From NCBI RefSeq assembly GCF_040529335.1, contig NZ_CP159534.1, positions 4,154,001 to 4,218,000 of the forward strand: a DNA stretch of 64,000 nucleotides, given 5' to 3'. Position 1 is the stretch's first letter. Every line of letters begins with the position of its first letter. This document shows, piece after piece, positions 34,549 through 43,318 of the stretch. This stretch comes from Streptomyces sp. HUAS MG91 (GTDB taxonomy: Bacteria; Actinomycetota; Actinomycetes; Streptomycetales; Streptomycetaceae). The translations under genes and the position numbers were made by a program. The notes beneath the pieces are model-generated. The model did not search any database and had not been told where the DNA came from. It saw only the letters and a list, made by a program, of their open reading frames with translations.

Positions 34549-34685
34549 CACTGTTCCCCGTTCCCCGTCCCGGTCCCGTCGTCTCCCGGCCCGTCCACCG
34601 CCGAACCGATTCCGCGCCGTCGGCCCGCGGGTGCGGCGCACCGGCACGGTACTGGGGAGCGGCCCCGAAGCACAGGCGGCCGAGG

Positions 34686-34694
34686 TTATCCACA
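34686..34694. other. Single DnaA box before paaA
   Basis: TTATCCACA is a perfect match to the DnaA box consensus, in the gap between the DUF5819 gene and paaA. Confidence 0.5.
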
Positions 34695-34711
34695 GGCCGG
34701 GTCATTCAGGG

Positions 34712-34767
34712 TTGACACCTTACGGCGCCGGGTCCCACCATTGAATCCGACGAACCGAACGATCGGT
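34712..34767 (+). promoter_or_regulatory. paaABCDE promoter and TetR operator
   Basis: TTGACA (34712-34717) is a perfect -35 element; CACCAT (34736-34741) is a weak -10 at an 18-base spacing. The palindrome ACCGAACGATCGGT (34754-34767), the reverse of the one at 29761, overlies the expected transcription start. Repression by the TetR protein at 27567 is the likely consequence. Confidence 0.62.
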
Positions 34768-34838
34768 CGGGAGCGGATGGCGGCCCCGCCGCCCCGGATC
34801 GGCTCGTCATCGACAGCCGAGTCCGAGGGGAACCGGGA

Positions 34839-35837
34839 ATGGCGACAGCAGCCCCGCACCACGTGGAGAGCGCCGACAGCGCCGCGGAGTTCCAGGCGGT
34901 GTTCGACGCGGCGGTGGCCGCGGACGAGCGCATCGAGCCCCGCGACTGGATGCCCGACGCCTACCGCGCCTCGCTCGTGCGGCAGATCGCGCAGCACGCG
35001 CACTCCGAGATCATCGGCATGCAGCCGGAGGCCAACTGGATCACGCGCGCACCGTCCCTGCGCCGCAAGGCGATCCTGATGGCGAAGGTGCAGGACGAGG
35101 CGGGCCACGGCCTCTACCTCTACAGCGCGGCCGAGACCCTGGGCGCCAGCCGCGACGAGCTGCTCGACAAGCTCCACAGCGGCCGCCAGAAGTACTCCTC
35201 GATCTTCAACTACCCGACGCTGACCTGGGCCGACGTCGGCGCGATCGGCTGGCTGGTGGACGGCGCGGCGATCACCAACCAGGTGCCGCTGTGCCGCTGT
35301 TCGTACGGCCCGTACGCCCGCGCGATGGTCCGGGTCTGCAAGGAGGAGTCCTTCCACCAGCGCCAGGGGTACGAGCTGCTGCTCGCCCTCAGCCGTGGCA
35401 CCGAGGCCCAGCACGCGATGGCCCAGGACGCGGTGGACCGCTGGTGGTGGCCGTCCCTGATGATGTTCGGCCCGCCCGACGACGAGTCGGCGCACTCGGC
35501 CCAGTCGATGGCGTGGAAGATCAAGCGCCACTCGAACGACGAGCTCAGGCAGCGCTTCGTCGACATCTGCGTCCCCCAGGCCGCCTCCCTCGGCCTGACC
35601 CTCCCCGACCCGGACCTGGTGTGGAACGAGGAGCGGGGGCAGCACGACTTCGGCCCGATCGACTGGTCGGAGTTCAAGGAGATCCTCAAGGGCAACGGCC
35701 CGTGCAACGAGCAGCGGATCACCCAGCGCAGGCGCGCCCACGACGAGGGCGCCTGGGTCCGCGAGGCCGCCGCGGCCCACGCGGCCAAGCACGCCACCAC
35801 GGATCAGGTACCGACCCGAGAAGGCAGGGCAGCATGA
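34839..35837 (+). CDS. paaA: PaaA: 1,2-phenylacetyl-CoA epoxidase catalytic subunit
   Basis: The product has 332 residues. Carboxylate di-iron ligands are visible in [20 protein letters not shown] (E-x2-H type) and in [15 protein letters not shown] (E-E-x2-H). It is the oxygenase subunit that epoxidises the ring of phenylacetyl-CoA with electrons from PaaE. It opens the paaABCDE operon; its stop overlaps the paaB start by four bases. Confidence 0.93.
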   Translation: MATAAPHHVESADSAAEFQAVFDAAVAADERIEPRDWMPDAYRASLVRQIAQHAHSEIIGMQPEANWITRAPSLRRKAILMAKVQDEAGHGLYLYSAAETLGASRDELLDKLHSGRQKYSSIFNYPTLTWADVGAIGWLVDGAAITNQVPLCRCSYGPYARAMVRVCKEESFHQRQGYELLLALSRGTEAQHAMAQDAVDRWWWPSLMMFGPPDDESAHSAQSMAWKIKRHSNDELRQRFVDICVPQAASLGLTLPDPDLVWNEERGQHDFGPIDWSEFKEILKGNGPCNEQRITQRRRAHDEGAWVREAAAAHAAKHATTDQVPTREGRAA

Positions 35838-36148
35838 GCGAGACCCCGACCAGCGCCCCCGGCGGCGCCGGCGAGTGGCCCCTGTGGGAGGTCTTCGTCC
35901 GCTCCCGCCGCGGTCTCGCCCACACCCACGCCGGCAGCCTGCACGCCCCGGACGCCGAGCTGGCCCTGCGCAACGCGCGGGATCTGTACACGCGCCGCGG
36001 CGAGGGCGTCTCCCTGTGGGTCGTCCCGTCCGCGGCGATCACGGCGTCCTCGCCCGACGAGAAGGACCCGTTCTTCGAGCCGGCCGCCGACAAGCCCTAC
36101 CGGCACCCGACGTTCTACGAGATCCCGGAAGGGGTGAAGCACCTGTGA
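35834..36148 (+). CDS. paaB: PaaB: phenylacetyl-CoA epoxidase subunit
   Basis: The product has 104 residues with the family core [38 protein letters not shown] (split for length) and the end [11 protein letters not shown]. PaaB is a small structural bridge of the PaaABCE complex. It overlaps both neighbours by four bases (ATGA before, GTGA after), so stoichiometric coupling is expected. Confidence 0.92.
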   Translation: MSETPTSAPGGAGEWPLWEVFVRSRRGLAHTHAGSLHAPDAELALRNARDLYTRRGEGVSLWVVPSAAITASSPDEKDPFFEPAADKPYRHPTFYEIPEGVKHL

Positions 36149-36885
36149 CCCCCTCGACCCGGCAGACGAGCGGCACGGACACCGCGGCCGCCGCCCTGGC
36201 CCTCGGCGACGACGCCCTGGTGCTCTCGCACCGCCTGGGGGAGTGGGCCGGCCACGCCCCGGTCCTGGAGGAGGAGCTGGCGCTGGCCAACATCGCGCTG
36301 GACCTGCTCGGCCAGGCCCGCGTCCTGCTGAGCACGGTCGGCGACGAGGACGAGCTGGCGTACCTGCGCGAGGAGCGCGACTTCCGCAATCTCCAGCTGG
36401 TCGAGCAGCCGAACGGCGACTTCGCCCACACCATCGCCCGCCAGCTGTTCTTCTCCACGTACCAGCACCTTCTGTACGGTCGACTGGCCTCCGGCGAGGG
36501 CGAGTTCGCTCCCCTGGCCGCCAAGGCCGTCAAGGAGGTGGCCTACCACCAGGACCACGCCCGGCAGTGGACGCTGCGGCTCGGCGACGGCACGCCGGAG
36601 AGCCACGCGCGCATGCAGCGCGCGGTGGACGCGCTCTGGCGCTTCACCGGCGAGATGTTCCAGCCCCTCCCCGGCGTGGAGGTCGACTGGGAGGAGCTGC
36701 GCACCGGTTGGACGGCGACCGTCACGGACGTCCTCCGGCAGGCGACGCTCACCGTCCCCGAGGGCCCGCAGAGCGGCGCCTGGAGCGCGGGAGCGGGACG
36801 CCAGGGACTGCACACCGAGCCGTTCGGCCGGATGCTCGCCGAGATGCAGCATCTGCACCGCAGCCACCCGGGGGCGACATGGTGA
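36145..36885 (+). CDS. paaC: PaaC: phenylacetyl-CoA epoxidase structural subunit
   Basis: The product has 246 residues from GTG 36145. It is a ferritin-like helical protein related to PaaA but degenerate in metal ligands; segments include LALGDDALVLSHRLGEWAG, ANIALDLLGQARVLLS and KAVKEVAYHQDHARQWTLRLG. PaaC stabilises PaaA as a heterodimer. It overlaps the paaD start by seven bases. Confidence 0.92.
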   Translation: MTPSTRQTSGTDTAAAALALGDDALVLSHRLGEWAGHAPVLEEELALANIALDLLGQARVLLSTVGDEDELAYLREERDFRNLQLVEQPNGDFAHTIARQLFFSTYQHLLYGRLASGEGEFAPLAAKAVKEVAYHQDHARQWTLRLGDGTPESHARMQRAVDALWRFTGEMFQPLPGVEVDWEELRTGWTATVTDVLRQATLTVPEGPQSGAWSAGAGRQGLHTEPFGRMLAEMQHLHRSHPGATW

Positions 36886-37433
36886 CCGCACCGCTCACCC
36901 CGCTGGAGACCGAACTGCTGCGTCTCGCGGGCTCGGTGCCCGACCCCGAGCTGCCGGTGCTGACCCTGGAGGAGCTGGGCGTGCTGCGCGCCGTGCACAC
37001 GCTCGGCCCGGGCCGCGTCGAGGTCGAGCTCAGCCCCACGTACACCGGATGCCCCGCGATCGAGGCCATGTCGGCCGACATCGAGCGGGTCCTGCACGAG
37101 CACGGCATCCCCGAGGTCAGCGTCCGCCCGGTCCTCTCCCCGGCCTGGTCCACGGACGACATCAGCCCCGAAGGCCGCCGCAAGCTGCGGGAGTTCGGCA
37201 TCGCGCCGCCGCGCACCACCCGCGCTCCCGCCGGACCGGTCGCCGTCGCCCTCGGCCCGACCCGGCACACCACCGGGTCCGTCACCGGACCGGTGAGCGC
37301 GGAGCCGGTGGCCTGCCCGCACTGCGGATCGACCGAGACCGAACTGCTCAGCCGGTTCTCCTCCACGGCCTGCAAGGCGCTGCGCCGCTGCCTCGCCTGC
37401 CGTGAACCCTTCGACCACTTCAAGGAGCTGTGA
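36879..37433 (+). CDS. paaD: PaaD: maturation factor of the phenylacetyl-CoA epoxidase
   Basis: The product has 184 residues. The N-terminal MIP18/SufT-like domain contains VPDPELPVLTLEELGVLR and YTGCPAIEAMS. The C-terminal part carries a zinc-ribbon pattern, CPHCGS...CKALRRCLAC, as in PaaD (called PaaJ in older work). It is thought to help assemble metal or Fe-S centres in the epoxidase complex. A linker of about 35 residues, Pro/Ala/Thr-rich, joins the two parts. Confidence 0.9.
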   Translation: MVTAPLTPLETELLRLAGSVPDPELPVLTLEELGVLRAVHTLGPGRVEVELSPTYTGCPAIEAMSADIERVLHEHGIPEVSVRPVLSPAWSTDDISPEGRRKLREFGIAPPRTTRAPAGPVAVALGPTRHTTGSVTGPVSAEPVACPHCGSTETELLSRFSSTACKALRRCLACREPFDHFKEL

Positions 37434-38518
37434 TGGCAGCACCCGCGCGGGCCCGCTTCCACCGGCTCCGGGTCACGGCGGTCGACCGGCTCACCGACGA
37501 CTCCGTGGCGCTGACCTTCACCGTCCCCGAGGAGCTGCGCGAGCTGTACCGGCACGCCCCGGGCCAGCACCTCGCGCTGCGCCGCACCGTGGACGGCGCG
37601 GAGGTCCGCCGCACCTACTCGATCTGCTCGGCTGCCCCCGCCGACGGCGCCCCGCGCACTCTGCGGGTCGGCGTCCGCCTGGTCGACGGCGGCGCGTTCT
37701 CCACGTACGCCCACAAGGAGATCGCGGTGGGCGACGAGCTGGAGGTGATGACCCCGGCCGGCCGCTTCACCCTCGACCCGGCACCCGGGCACTACGCGGC
37801 GGTGGTCGGCGGCAGCGGCATCACCCCGGTGCTGTCCATCGCCACGACGCTGCTGGAGCGGGCGCCGGACGCCCGTTTCTGCCTGATCCGCAGCGACCGG
37901 ACCACCGCCTCGACGATGTTCCTGGAGGAGGTCGCGGACCTGAAGGACCGCTACCCGGACCGGTTCCAGCTCGTCACCGTCCTCTCCCGGGAGGAGCAGC
38001 AGGCCGGCCCGGTCTCGGGGCGGCTCGGCGAGGAGCGGCTGACGGCGCTGCTGCCCGCGCTGCTGCCGGTGGAGCGGATCGCGGGCTGGTTCCTGTGCGG
38101 GCCCTTCGGCCTGGTGCAGGGCGCCGAGCGGGCGCTGCGCGGCCTCGGCGTGCGGCGGACCCGCATCCACGAGGAGATCTTCCATGTGGACGGCGGCCCG
38201 GACGCCGACCGGCCCGCCGTCGTCCCGGCCTCGGGCCCCACGCACAGCACGGTCACCGCGCAGCTCGACGGGCGGTCCGGCAGCTGGCCGGTGCGGGACG
38301 GCGAGTCCCTGCTGGACGCGGTGCTGCGCAACCGGGCGGACGCGCCCTACGCCTGCAAGGGCGGCGTCTGCGGCACGTGCCGCGCCTTCCTCGTCTCGGG
38401 ATCGGTGCGCATGGACCGCAACTTCGCGCTCGAACCGGAGGAGACCGACGCGGGGTACGTCCTGGCCTGCCAGTCCCGGCCGACCACGGAGAAGGTGGAG
38501 CTGGACTTCGACCGCTGA
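37433..38518 (+). CDS. paaE: PaaE: phenylacetyl-CoA epoxidase reductase
   Basis: The product has 361 residues from ATG 37433, with AAGGAG upstream. The ferredoxin-NADP reductase part has the FAD motif RRTYSICS and NADP-binding VVGGSGITPVLSI. A plant-type [2Fe-2S] ferredoxin follows with CKGGVCGTC and a distant fourth Cys in VLACQS. It passes NADPH electrons to the PaaA di-iron site. It ends the operon; paaF, paaG, paaI, paaJ, paaK and paaZ are not in the window. Confidence 0.93.
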   Translation: MAAPARARFHRLRVTAVDRLTDDSVALTFTVPEELRELYRHAPGQHLALRRTVDGAEVRRTYSICSAAPADGAPRTLRVGVRLVDGGAFSTYAHKEIAVGDELEVMTPAGRFTLDPAPGHYAAVVGGSGITPVLSIATTLLERAPDARFCLIRSDRTTASTMFLEEVADLKDRYPDRFQLVTVLSREEQQAGPVSGRLGEERLTALLPALLPVERIAGWFLCGPFGLVQGAERALRGLGVRRTRIHEEIFHVDGGPDADRPAVVPASGPTHSTVTAQLDGRSGSWPVRDGESLLDAVLRNRADAPYACKGGVCGTCRAFLVSGSVRMDRNFALEPEETDAGYVLACQSRPTTEKVELDFDR

Positions 38519-38558
38519 CCCGCCCGGCCGCGGCGCGCCTGCGCCTGTTCCCTTCTCG

Positions 38559-38572
38559 TAGAACCTGTTCTA
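38559..38572. promoter_or_regulatory. KstR-type palindrome upstream of the acyl-CoA dehydrogenase
   Basis: TAGAACCTGTTCTA has perfect six-base arms around CT and fits the TNNAACNNGTTNNA consensus of KstR, the TetR regulator of steroid and lipid catabolism in mycobacteria. It stands 56 bases before the GTG start. Confidence 0.55.
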
Positions 38573-38627
38573 TCTTGACGCTCCGTCAGATCCCGCTGGG
38601 AGCCGAGCAGGAACGGGAGGACAGCCG

Positions 38628-39785
38628 GTGGACTTCACCTTCTCCGAGGAGCAACAGGCGGCCGTCGAGGCGGCGCGGGCGGTGTTCACGCCGGTCGCGC
38701 CCGACAGCGTGCCCAGCCCCTCGCTCACCTCCGGCGCCGTGGCCGAGGACTTCGACCGCGCGCTGTGGTCCAAGGCCGCCGACGCCGATCTGCTCAGCCT
38801 GCTCATCACGCCCGAGCACGGCGGCGCCGGACTCGACGCCATCGCGCTCTGCCTGGTGCTGCGCGAATCCGCGAAGGTCCTCGCCCGTGTCCCGCTCCTG
38901 GAGCACAGCGCGGCGGCGGCGACCGTGGAGGCGCACGGCGGCGCCGAGCTGAAGCGGGAGATCCTCCCCCGCGCGGCCGACGGCCGTCTCGCCCTGACCG
39001 TGGCGGCGGCCGGCCGCACCGGCCACGACCCGGCCGAACTGGCGGTGACCGCACGCCGCGAGGGCGACACGGACTCCGGCGGCCGGGTCCTGGACGGGGT
39101 GCAGACGGCGGTGCCGTGGGCCTGGGGCGCCGACCGGATCCTCGTCCCCGCGCACACCGGCGACGGCATCGCGGTACTGGCGGTCCTGCCCGGCCCGGCC
39201 CGGGATCCCCTGCCGGGACTCACCTTCACCGAGCAGATCTCCACGACCGGCGAGCGCCTGGCCGAACTGCGCCTGGACGGGGTGCACGTGGACGACCGGG
39301 ACCTCATCGAGGACCCCGCCGCCTGGTCCCGGCTGCACGATCTGCTCGCCACCGGCACCTGCGCGCTCGCGCTCGGTCTCGGCGAGGGCGTGCTGAAGAT
39401 GACCAGCGACTACGCGGGCAAGCGCGAGCAGTTCGGATACCCGATCGCCACGTTCCAGGCCGTCGCCGTCCAGGCCGCCGACCGGTACATCGATCTGCGC
39501 GCCATGGAGGCCACCCTGTGGCAGGCGGCCTGGCGCCTGAGCACCGGGGCGGGCGGCGCGCTGCCGGTCGCCGGTGATGTCGCGGTCGCCAAGAGCTGGG
39601 CGTCCGACGGCGTCCGCCGCGTCGTCCAGACCGCGCAGCACCTGCACGGCGGCTTCGGCGCCGACACCGACTACCCGCTGCACCGCTACCACGCCTGGGC
39701 CAAGCACCTGGAGCTCTCGCTCGGCCCGGCCGCGGCCCACGAGGAGACGCTCGGCGATCTGCTCGCCGCCCATCCCCTGGGCTGA
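38628..39785 (+). CDS. Acyl-CoA dehydrogenase family protein
   Basis: The product has 385 residues from GTG 38628, with GGGAGG seven bases upstream. It is an FAD-dependent acyl-CoA dehydrogenase fold: MDFTFSEEQQAAVEAAR at the start, the beta domain in the middle and the C-terminal helices with YAGKREQFGYPIATFQAV and QHLHGGFGADTDYPLHRY. The usual catalytic Glu position could not be assigned with confidence, and this divergent type often works as one half of a heterotetramer in steroid side-chain breakdown. No partner subunit is adjacent. Confidence 0.85.
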   Translation: MDFTFSEEQQAAVEAARAVFTPVAPDSVPSPSLTSGAVAEDFDRALWSKAADADLLSLLITPEHGGAGLDAIALCLVLRESAKVLARVPLLEHSAAAATVEAHGGAELKREILPRAADGRLALTVAAAGRTGHDPAELAVTARREGDTDSGGRVLDGVQTAVPWAWGADRILVPAHTGDGIAVLAVLPGPARDPLPGLTFTEQISTTGERLAELRLDGVHVDDRDLIEDPAAWSRLHDLLATGTCALALGLGEGVLKMTSDYAGKREQFGYPIATFQAVAVQAADRYIDLRAMEATLWQAAWRLSTGAGGALPVAGDVAVAKSWASDGVRRVVQTAQHLHGGFGADTDYPLHRYHAWAKHLELSLGPAAAHEETLGDLLAAHPLG

Positions 39786-39808
39786 GCGGCCCGGCGGGCC
39801 GGAGCCGG

Positions 39809-40156
39809 TCAGACGACGGCGCCCGGCTGTCCCTTGTCGTCCACGACGGGGCGGCCGGCCGCCTCCCACGCCTGCATGCCGCCCGCGACGTTCACCGCGT
39901 CGATGCCCTGCTGCACCAGGTAGGCCGTCACCTGGGCGGAGCGTCCGCCGACCCGGCACAGCACGTTGACCCGGCCGTCCTGCGGGGCCGCCTCGGTGAA
40001 CTCGCCGAACCGCGCGACGAACTCGCTCATCGGAATGTGCAGCGCGTCCGCGGCGTGACCCGCGTGCCACTCGTCGTTCTCCCGCACGTCGAGAAGGAAG
40101 TCGCCTTCCTTGAGCTCGTCGACACCGACCGTGGGCACACCAGAACCAAAGACCAT
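39809..40156 (-). CDS. Rhodanese-like domain protein
   Basis: The product has 115 residues, one single rhodanese domain. The active-site loop is LCRVGGRSAQV, with the catalytic Cys at about 68, preceded by DVRENDEWHAGHAADALHIP. It transfers sulfane sulfur; the acceptor is unknown. It converges on the acyl-CoA dehydrogenase gene and follows the J-domain gene on the same strand with a 31-base gap. Confidence 0.88.
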   Translation of the reverse strand: MVFGSGVPTVGVDELKEGDFLLDVRENDEWHAGHAADALHIPMSEFVARFGEFTEAAPQDGRVNVLCRVGGRSAQVTAYLVQQGIDAVNVAGGMQAWEAAGRPVVDDKGQPGAVV

Positions 40157-40187
40157 GCCCCCGACGCTACCCGACCGCCCACCGGGT

Positions 40188-41075
40188 TCAGCCCGCGGTG
40201 ATCCGCTCCAGCTCGGCCTCCCGCTCGGCGACCTGCGCGAGCAGCTGCTCCGCGATCTCGTCGAGCAGCTTGTCCGGGTCGTCCGGCGCCATCCGCAGCA
40301 TCGAGCCGATCGCGCCCTCCTCCAGCTCCCGGGCCACGGCCGTCAGCAGTTCCTTGCGCTGCGCCAGCCAGTCGAGCCGGGCATACAGCTCCTCGCTGGG
40401 CGAGGGCTCCCGCTCCGGCGGCACCGGCCCGGCGGCCCACTCCTCGGCGAGTTCGCGCAGCAGGGGCTCGTCGCCGCGCGCGTACGCCGCGTTCACCCGC
40501 GAGATGAACTCGTCGCGGCGCTCCCGCTCCCGGTCGTCCTGGGCCAGATCCGGGTGCGCCTTGCGGGCCAGCTCGCGGTAGAGCTTGCGGGCCTCCTCGC
40601 TGGGCCGCACCCGCTGCGGCGGACGCACCGGCTGGTCGGTGAGCATCGCGACGGCCTCCGGGAACAGTCCGTCCCCGTCCATCCACCCGTGGAACAGCTC
40701 CTCGACGCCGGGCATCGGCAGCACCCGCGCCCGCGCCTCGTCGGCCCGATCGCGGTCCTCCGGCTTCCCGGTGCGCTCCGCCGTCGCCTCGGCGATCAGC
40801 GCCTCCAGCTCGTCGAGCCGGGCGTACATCGGGCCGAGCTTCTGGTGGTGGAGGCGCGAGAAGTTCTCCACCTCGACCCGGAAGGTCTCGACGGCGATCT
40901 CGAACTCGATCAGCGCCTGCTCGGCGGCGCGCACCGCCCGCTCCAGGCGCTCCTCGGGCCGCTCACGCTCCTGCTCCCGAGACCGCTCGATCCGTTCCTT
41001 CAGCTGGTCCTTGAGCCGCTCCCGAGGCTGCTCCTCGGGCTGCCCTGCCACGTCGTCGGTCTCCGGGGTCGTCAC
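40188..41075 (-). CDS. J-domain-type protein (DnaJ-like, divergent)
   Basis: The product has 295 residues from GTG 41075. Residues about 15-125 are highly charged (Glu/Arg) and probably coiled. At about 175-215 a J-domain-like helical hairpin appears with YRELARKAHPDLAQDD, including the HPD motif needed to stimulate Hsp70. The rest is helical and acidic. It has no Gly/Phe or zinc-finger part. It may be a specialised DnaK co-chaperone. Confidence 0.72.
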   Translation of the reverse strand: MTTPETDDVAGQPEEQPRERLKDQLKERIERSREQERERPEERLERAVRAAEQALIEFEIAVETFRVEVENFSRLHHQKLGPMYARLDELEALIAEATAERTGKPEDRDRADEARARVLPMPGVEELFHGWMDGDGLFPEAVAMLTDQPVRPPQRVRPSEEARKLYRELARKAHPDLAQDDRERERRDEFISRVNAAYARGDEPLLRELAEEWAAGPVPPEREPSPSEELYARLDWLAQRKELLTAVARELEEGAIGSMLRMAPDDPDKLLDEIAEQLLAQVAEREAELERITAG

Positions 41076-41151
41076 CCGTCCAGCGTAGGGCACGGCCCGG
41101 CAGGGCCGATCCGGCACCGAGCACCGCCCTGCCACCTCGGCCCCCTCACCG

Positions 41152-42606
41152 TCAGACCCCCGCCTCCGCGGCCACCCTCCCCTCCCGGACGGCCCGCACC
41201 AGCTCCCCGTGATCGGCCTCGGTACGGTCCGCGTAGGTCACCGCGAACGACGCGACGGCCTCGTCCAGCTCCTCGTTCTTCCCGCAGTACCCGGCGATCA
41301 GCCACGGGTCCGCGCTGTGGGCATGGGCGCGGGCGAGCAGGGCGCCCGTCATCCGGGCGTAGTCGTCCAGCTGGTCGGCGGCGAGCGCGGCCGGGTCGAC
41401 GCTGCCCTTGCGGTTCCTGAACTGACGCACCTGGAAGGGCAGTTCACCGACCGAGGTCCAGCCCAGCAGGAAGTCGCTGACCACCTGCATCCGCTTCTGC
41501 CCGAGCACCACGCGCCGCCCCTCGTGCGCGACGGCGCCGGGCGCGAAGCCGACAACCGGCAGATGCGGCAGCAGCGCCGACGGCCGCGCCTCCTTCACCT
41601 GGAGCACCAGCGGCTCACCGCGATGATCGAGGAGCAGCACCACGTACGACCGGGTCCCCACGCTCCCGGTGCCGACGACGCGGAACGCCACGTCGTGGAT
41701 CGCGTACCGCCCGAGCAGCGGCAGCCGGTCCGGGGACAGGGTCTCCAGATAGGCCCCCAGCGAGCCGGCGACGGCGGCCGCCTCCTGGTCGGGTATCCGC
41801 CGCAGCACCGGCGGCGCGTCCACGAACCGCCGGCCGCCGCCCTCCACACCGATCGTGGACTTCGCGGCGAACCGTCCGCTGGTGTTGTTCCGCGCCTTCT
41901 CCGAGACCCGCTCCAGCGTGCCGAGCAGATCGTGGGCGTCGGTGTGCGAGACGAGTTCCTCGTCCGCGATCGCGTTCCACGCGTCCAGCGCGGGCAGTTT
42001 GGCGAGCAGCCGCATGGTGCGCCGGTAGGCGCCCGTCGCGTCGTGCGCCGCCTGCCGGCAGATGTCCTCGTCGGCCCCGGCCTCCCGGCCCGCGAGCACC
42101 AGCGAGGTCGCGAGCCGCTTCACGTCCCACTCCCAGGGGCCGTGCACCGTCTCGTCGAAGTCGTTCAGGTCGATGACCAGGCCGCCGCGCGCGTCGCCGT
42201 ACAGACCGAAGTTGCCGGCGTGGGCGTCGCCGCAGATCTGGGCGCCGATGCCGGTCAGCGGGGTGCGCGCCAGGTCGTACGCCATCAGACCGGCGGAGCC
42301 GCGCAGGAACGCGAAGGGGGTCGCGGCCATCCGTCCGACCCGGATCGGGGTCAGCTCCTCGATCCGGCCGCGGTTGGACTCCTCGACGGCGGTCACCGCG
42401 TCGGGCCGTCCCGCGTCCGGCGCGAAGCCGTCGTGCGCGGACCTCGGGACGTCCTTGCGCAGGGCCTTGCCCGCGGCCTTCGGGGAGTCGCCCGCCGCCG
42501 CCCGGGCGGAGACCTCCGCGAATCCCTCCACCCGTGGCAGCCGCCGGATCCGTCCGCCCGCTTCGCCCTGCCGCGGCACCGCCGTCACATCGCCGATTCC
42601 GCCCAT
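41152..42606 (-). CDS. DUF2252 family protein
   Basis: The product has 484 residues from ATG 42606 with GGGGGAGG upstream. Segments such as RMAATPFAFLRGSAGLMAYDLA, QICGDAHAGNFGLYGDARGGLVIDLNDFDET and the basic C-terminal half mark DUF2252. The Gly-Asp-x-His-x-x-Asn and Asp-x-Asn-Asp-Phe-Asp motifs resemble the catalytic loop and metal-binding Asp of aminoglycoside-phosphotransferase-like kinases, so a kinase fold is inferred. Its substrate is unknown. The upstream gap (42607-42793) has only isolated one-mismatch DnaA boxes. Confidence 0.85.
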   Translation of the reverse strand: MGGIGDVTAVPRQGEAGGRIRRLPRVEGFAEVSARAAAGDSPKAAGKALRKDVPRSAHDGFAPDAGRPDAVTAVEESNRGRIEELTPIRVGRMAATPFAFLRGSAGLMAYDLARTPLTGIGAQICGDAHAGNFGLYGDARGGLVIDLNDFDETVHGPWEWDVKRLATSLVLAGREAGADEDICRQAAHDATGAYRRTMRLLAKLPALDAWNAIADEELVSHTDAHDLLGTLERVSEKARNNTSGRFAAKSTIGVEGGGRRFVDAPPVLRRIPDQEAAAVAGSLGAYLETLSPDRLPLLGRYAIHDVAFRVVGTGSVGTRSYVVLLLDHRGEPLVLQVKEARPSALLPHLPVVGFAPGAVAHEGRRVVLGQKRMQVVSDFLLGWTSVGELPFQVRQFRNRKGSVDPAALAADQLDDYARMTGALLARAHAHSADPWLIAGYCGKNEELDEAVASFAVTYADRTEADHGELVRAVREGRVAAEAGV

Positions 42607-42793
42607 GCCGATCGCCTCCCCCGTCCCGTACGGGACACGTGCACACCACTGCGCTGCTCGAACCGGCCACGACCGTACCGCCGCCCGCGAGACTGCGCCG
42701 GACCCTGTGGAAAACCCACGGCCTGTGCACAACTTCGTCGCCCGGCCGCCGCTCTCCCCATGGGTGCGCGACCGCCACCGCCGCCCGGCGGGG

Positions 42794-43213
42794 CTACTTC
42801 CGGAACTCCTCCGGGCACGTCCCGCCCTCGGCCCCCAGATACTTCGCGGCCCAGTCCCCCAGCTCGTCCAGCGACGGCTTCAGCGCCGAGCCGGCCTCGG
42901 TGAGCCGGTAGGCGACCCGCAGCGGCGGCCCCTCGTCGACCTGGCGCAGGACGAGTCCGACGGTGCTCAGCTCGGTGAGCCGGTCGGAGAGCATGCGTTC
43001 GCTGATGCCGGGGATGGCCCGGCGCAGATCGGCGAAGTGGACGGGCCGCTGGATCAGCGCGGCCACGATCAGCCCCGTCCAGCGCTTGCCGAGCAGCCCG
43101 AAGACCCTGGTCATGCCGATGTCGACCGTCGAGCACGCCTCAGGGGTGTGCACCGCGGGAGCCTCCGCGCCGCACGCGTCCGCCCGCTTCCTGTCCTGCT
43201 CGCTGCCCGCCAT
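42794..43213 (-). CDS. HxlR-family winged-helix regulator
   Basis: The product has 139 residues. The HxlR domain spans about 27-125 with the conserved Cys at its start (EACSTVD), KRWTGLIVAAL, FADLRRAIPGISERMLSDRLTEL and VDEGPPLRVAYRLT. HxlR proteins of this group often sense oxidants or electrophiles, such as quinones or aldehydes, by this cysteine. It is divergent from the azoreductase gene; the shared gap is the probable operator. Confidence 0.88.
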   Translation of the reverse strand: MAGSEQDRKRADACGAEAPAVHTPEACSTVDIGMTRVFGLLGKRWTGLIVAALIQRPVHFADLRRAIPGISERMLSDRLTELSTVGLVLRQVDEGPPLRVAYRLTEAGSALKPSLDELGDWAAKYLGAEGGTCPEEFRK

Positions 43214-43318
43214 GTGTCCAGAGTACTGGTTTCTCGTACGGTGATGAAAAAAAGTAAGTACCTGTGCTATTACTAGCTACGTACTCATCTACAGCCAATA
43301 CTTCGGGAGACACCCCCC
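43214..43318. promoter_or_regulatory. AT-rich divergent promoter, HxlR gene / azoreductase gene
   Basis: The gap of 105 bases carries an A-run (43247-43253), a GTAAGTACC element (43255-43263), TACTAGCTACGTACT (43271-43285) and other half-sites with the GTAC core. It is by far the most AT-rich patch nearby, consistent with overlapping promoters and an HxlR operator. Confidence 0.5.

Noticed and set aside
42706..42732. TGTGGAAAA and TGTGCACAA as DnaA boxes before the DUF2252 gene
   Set aside because: Each has one mismatch and there is no perfect box nearby; chance matches are likely.
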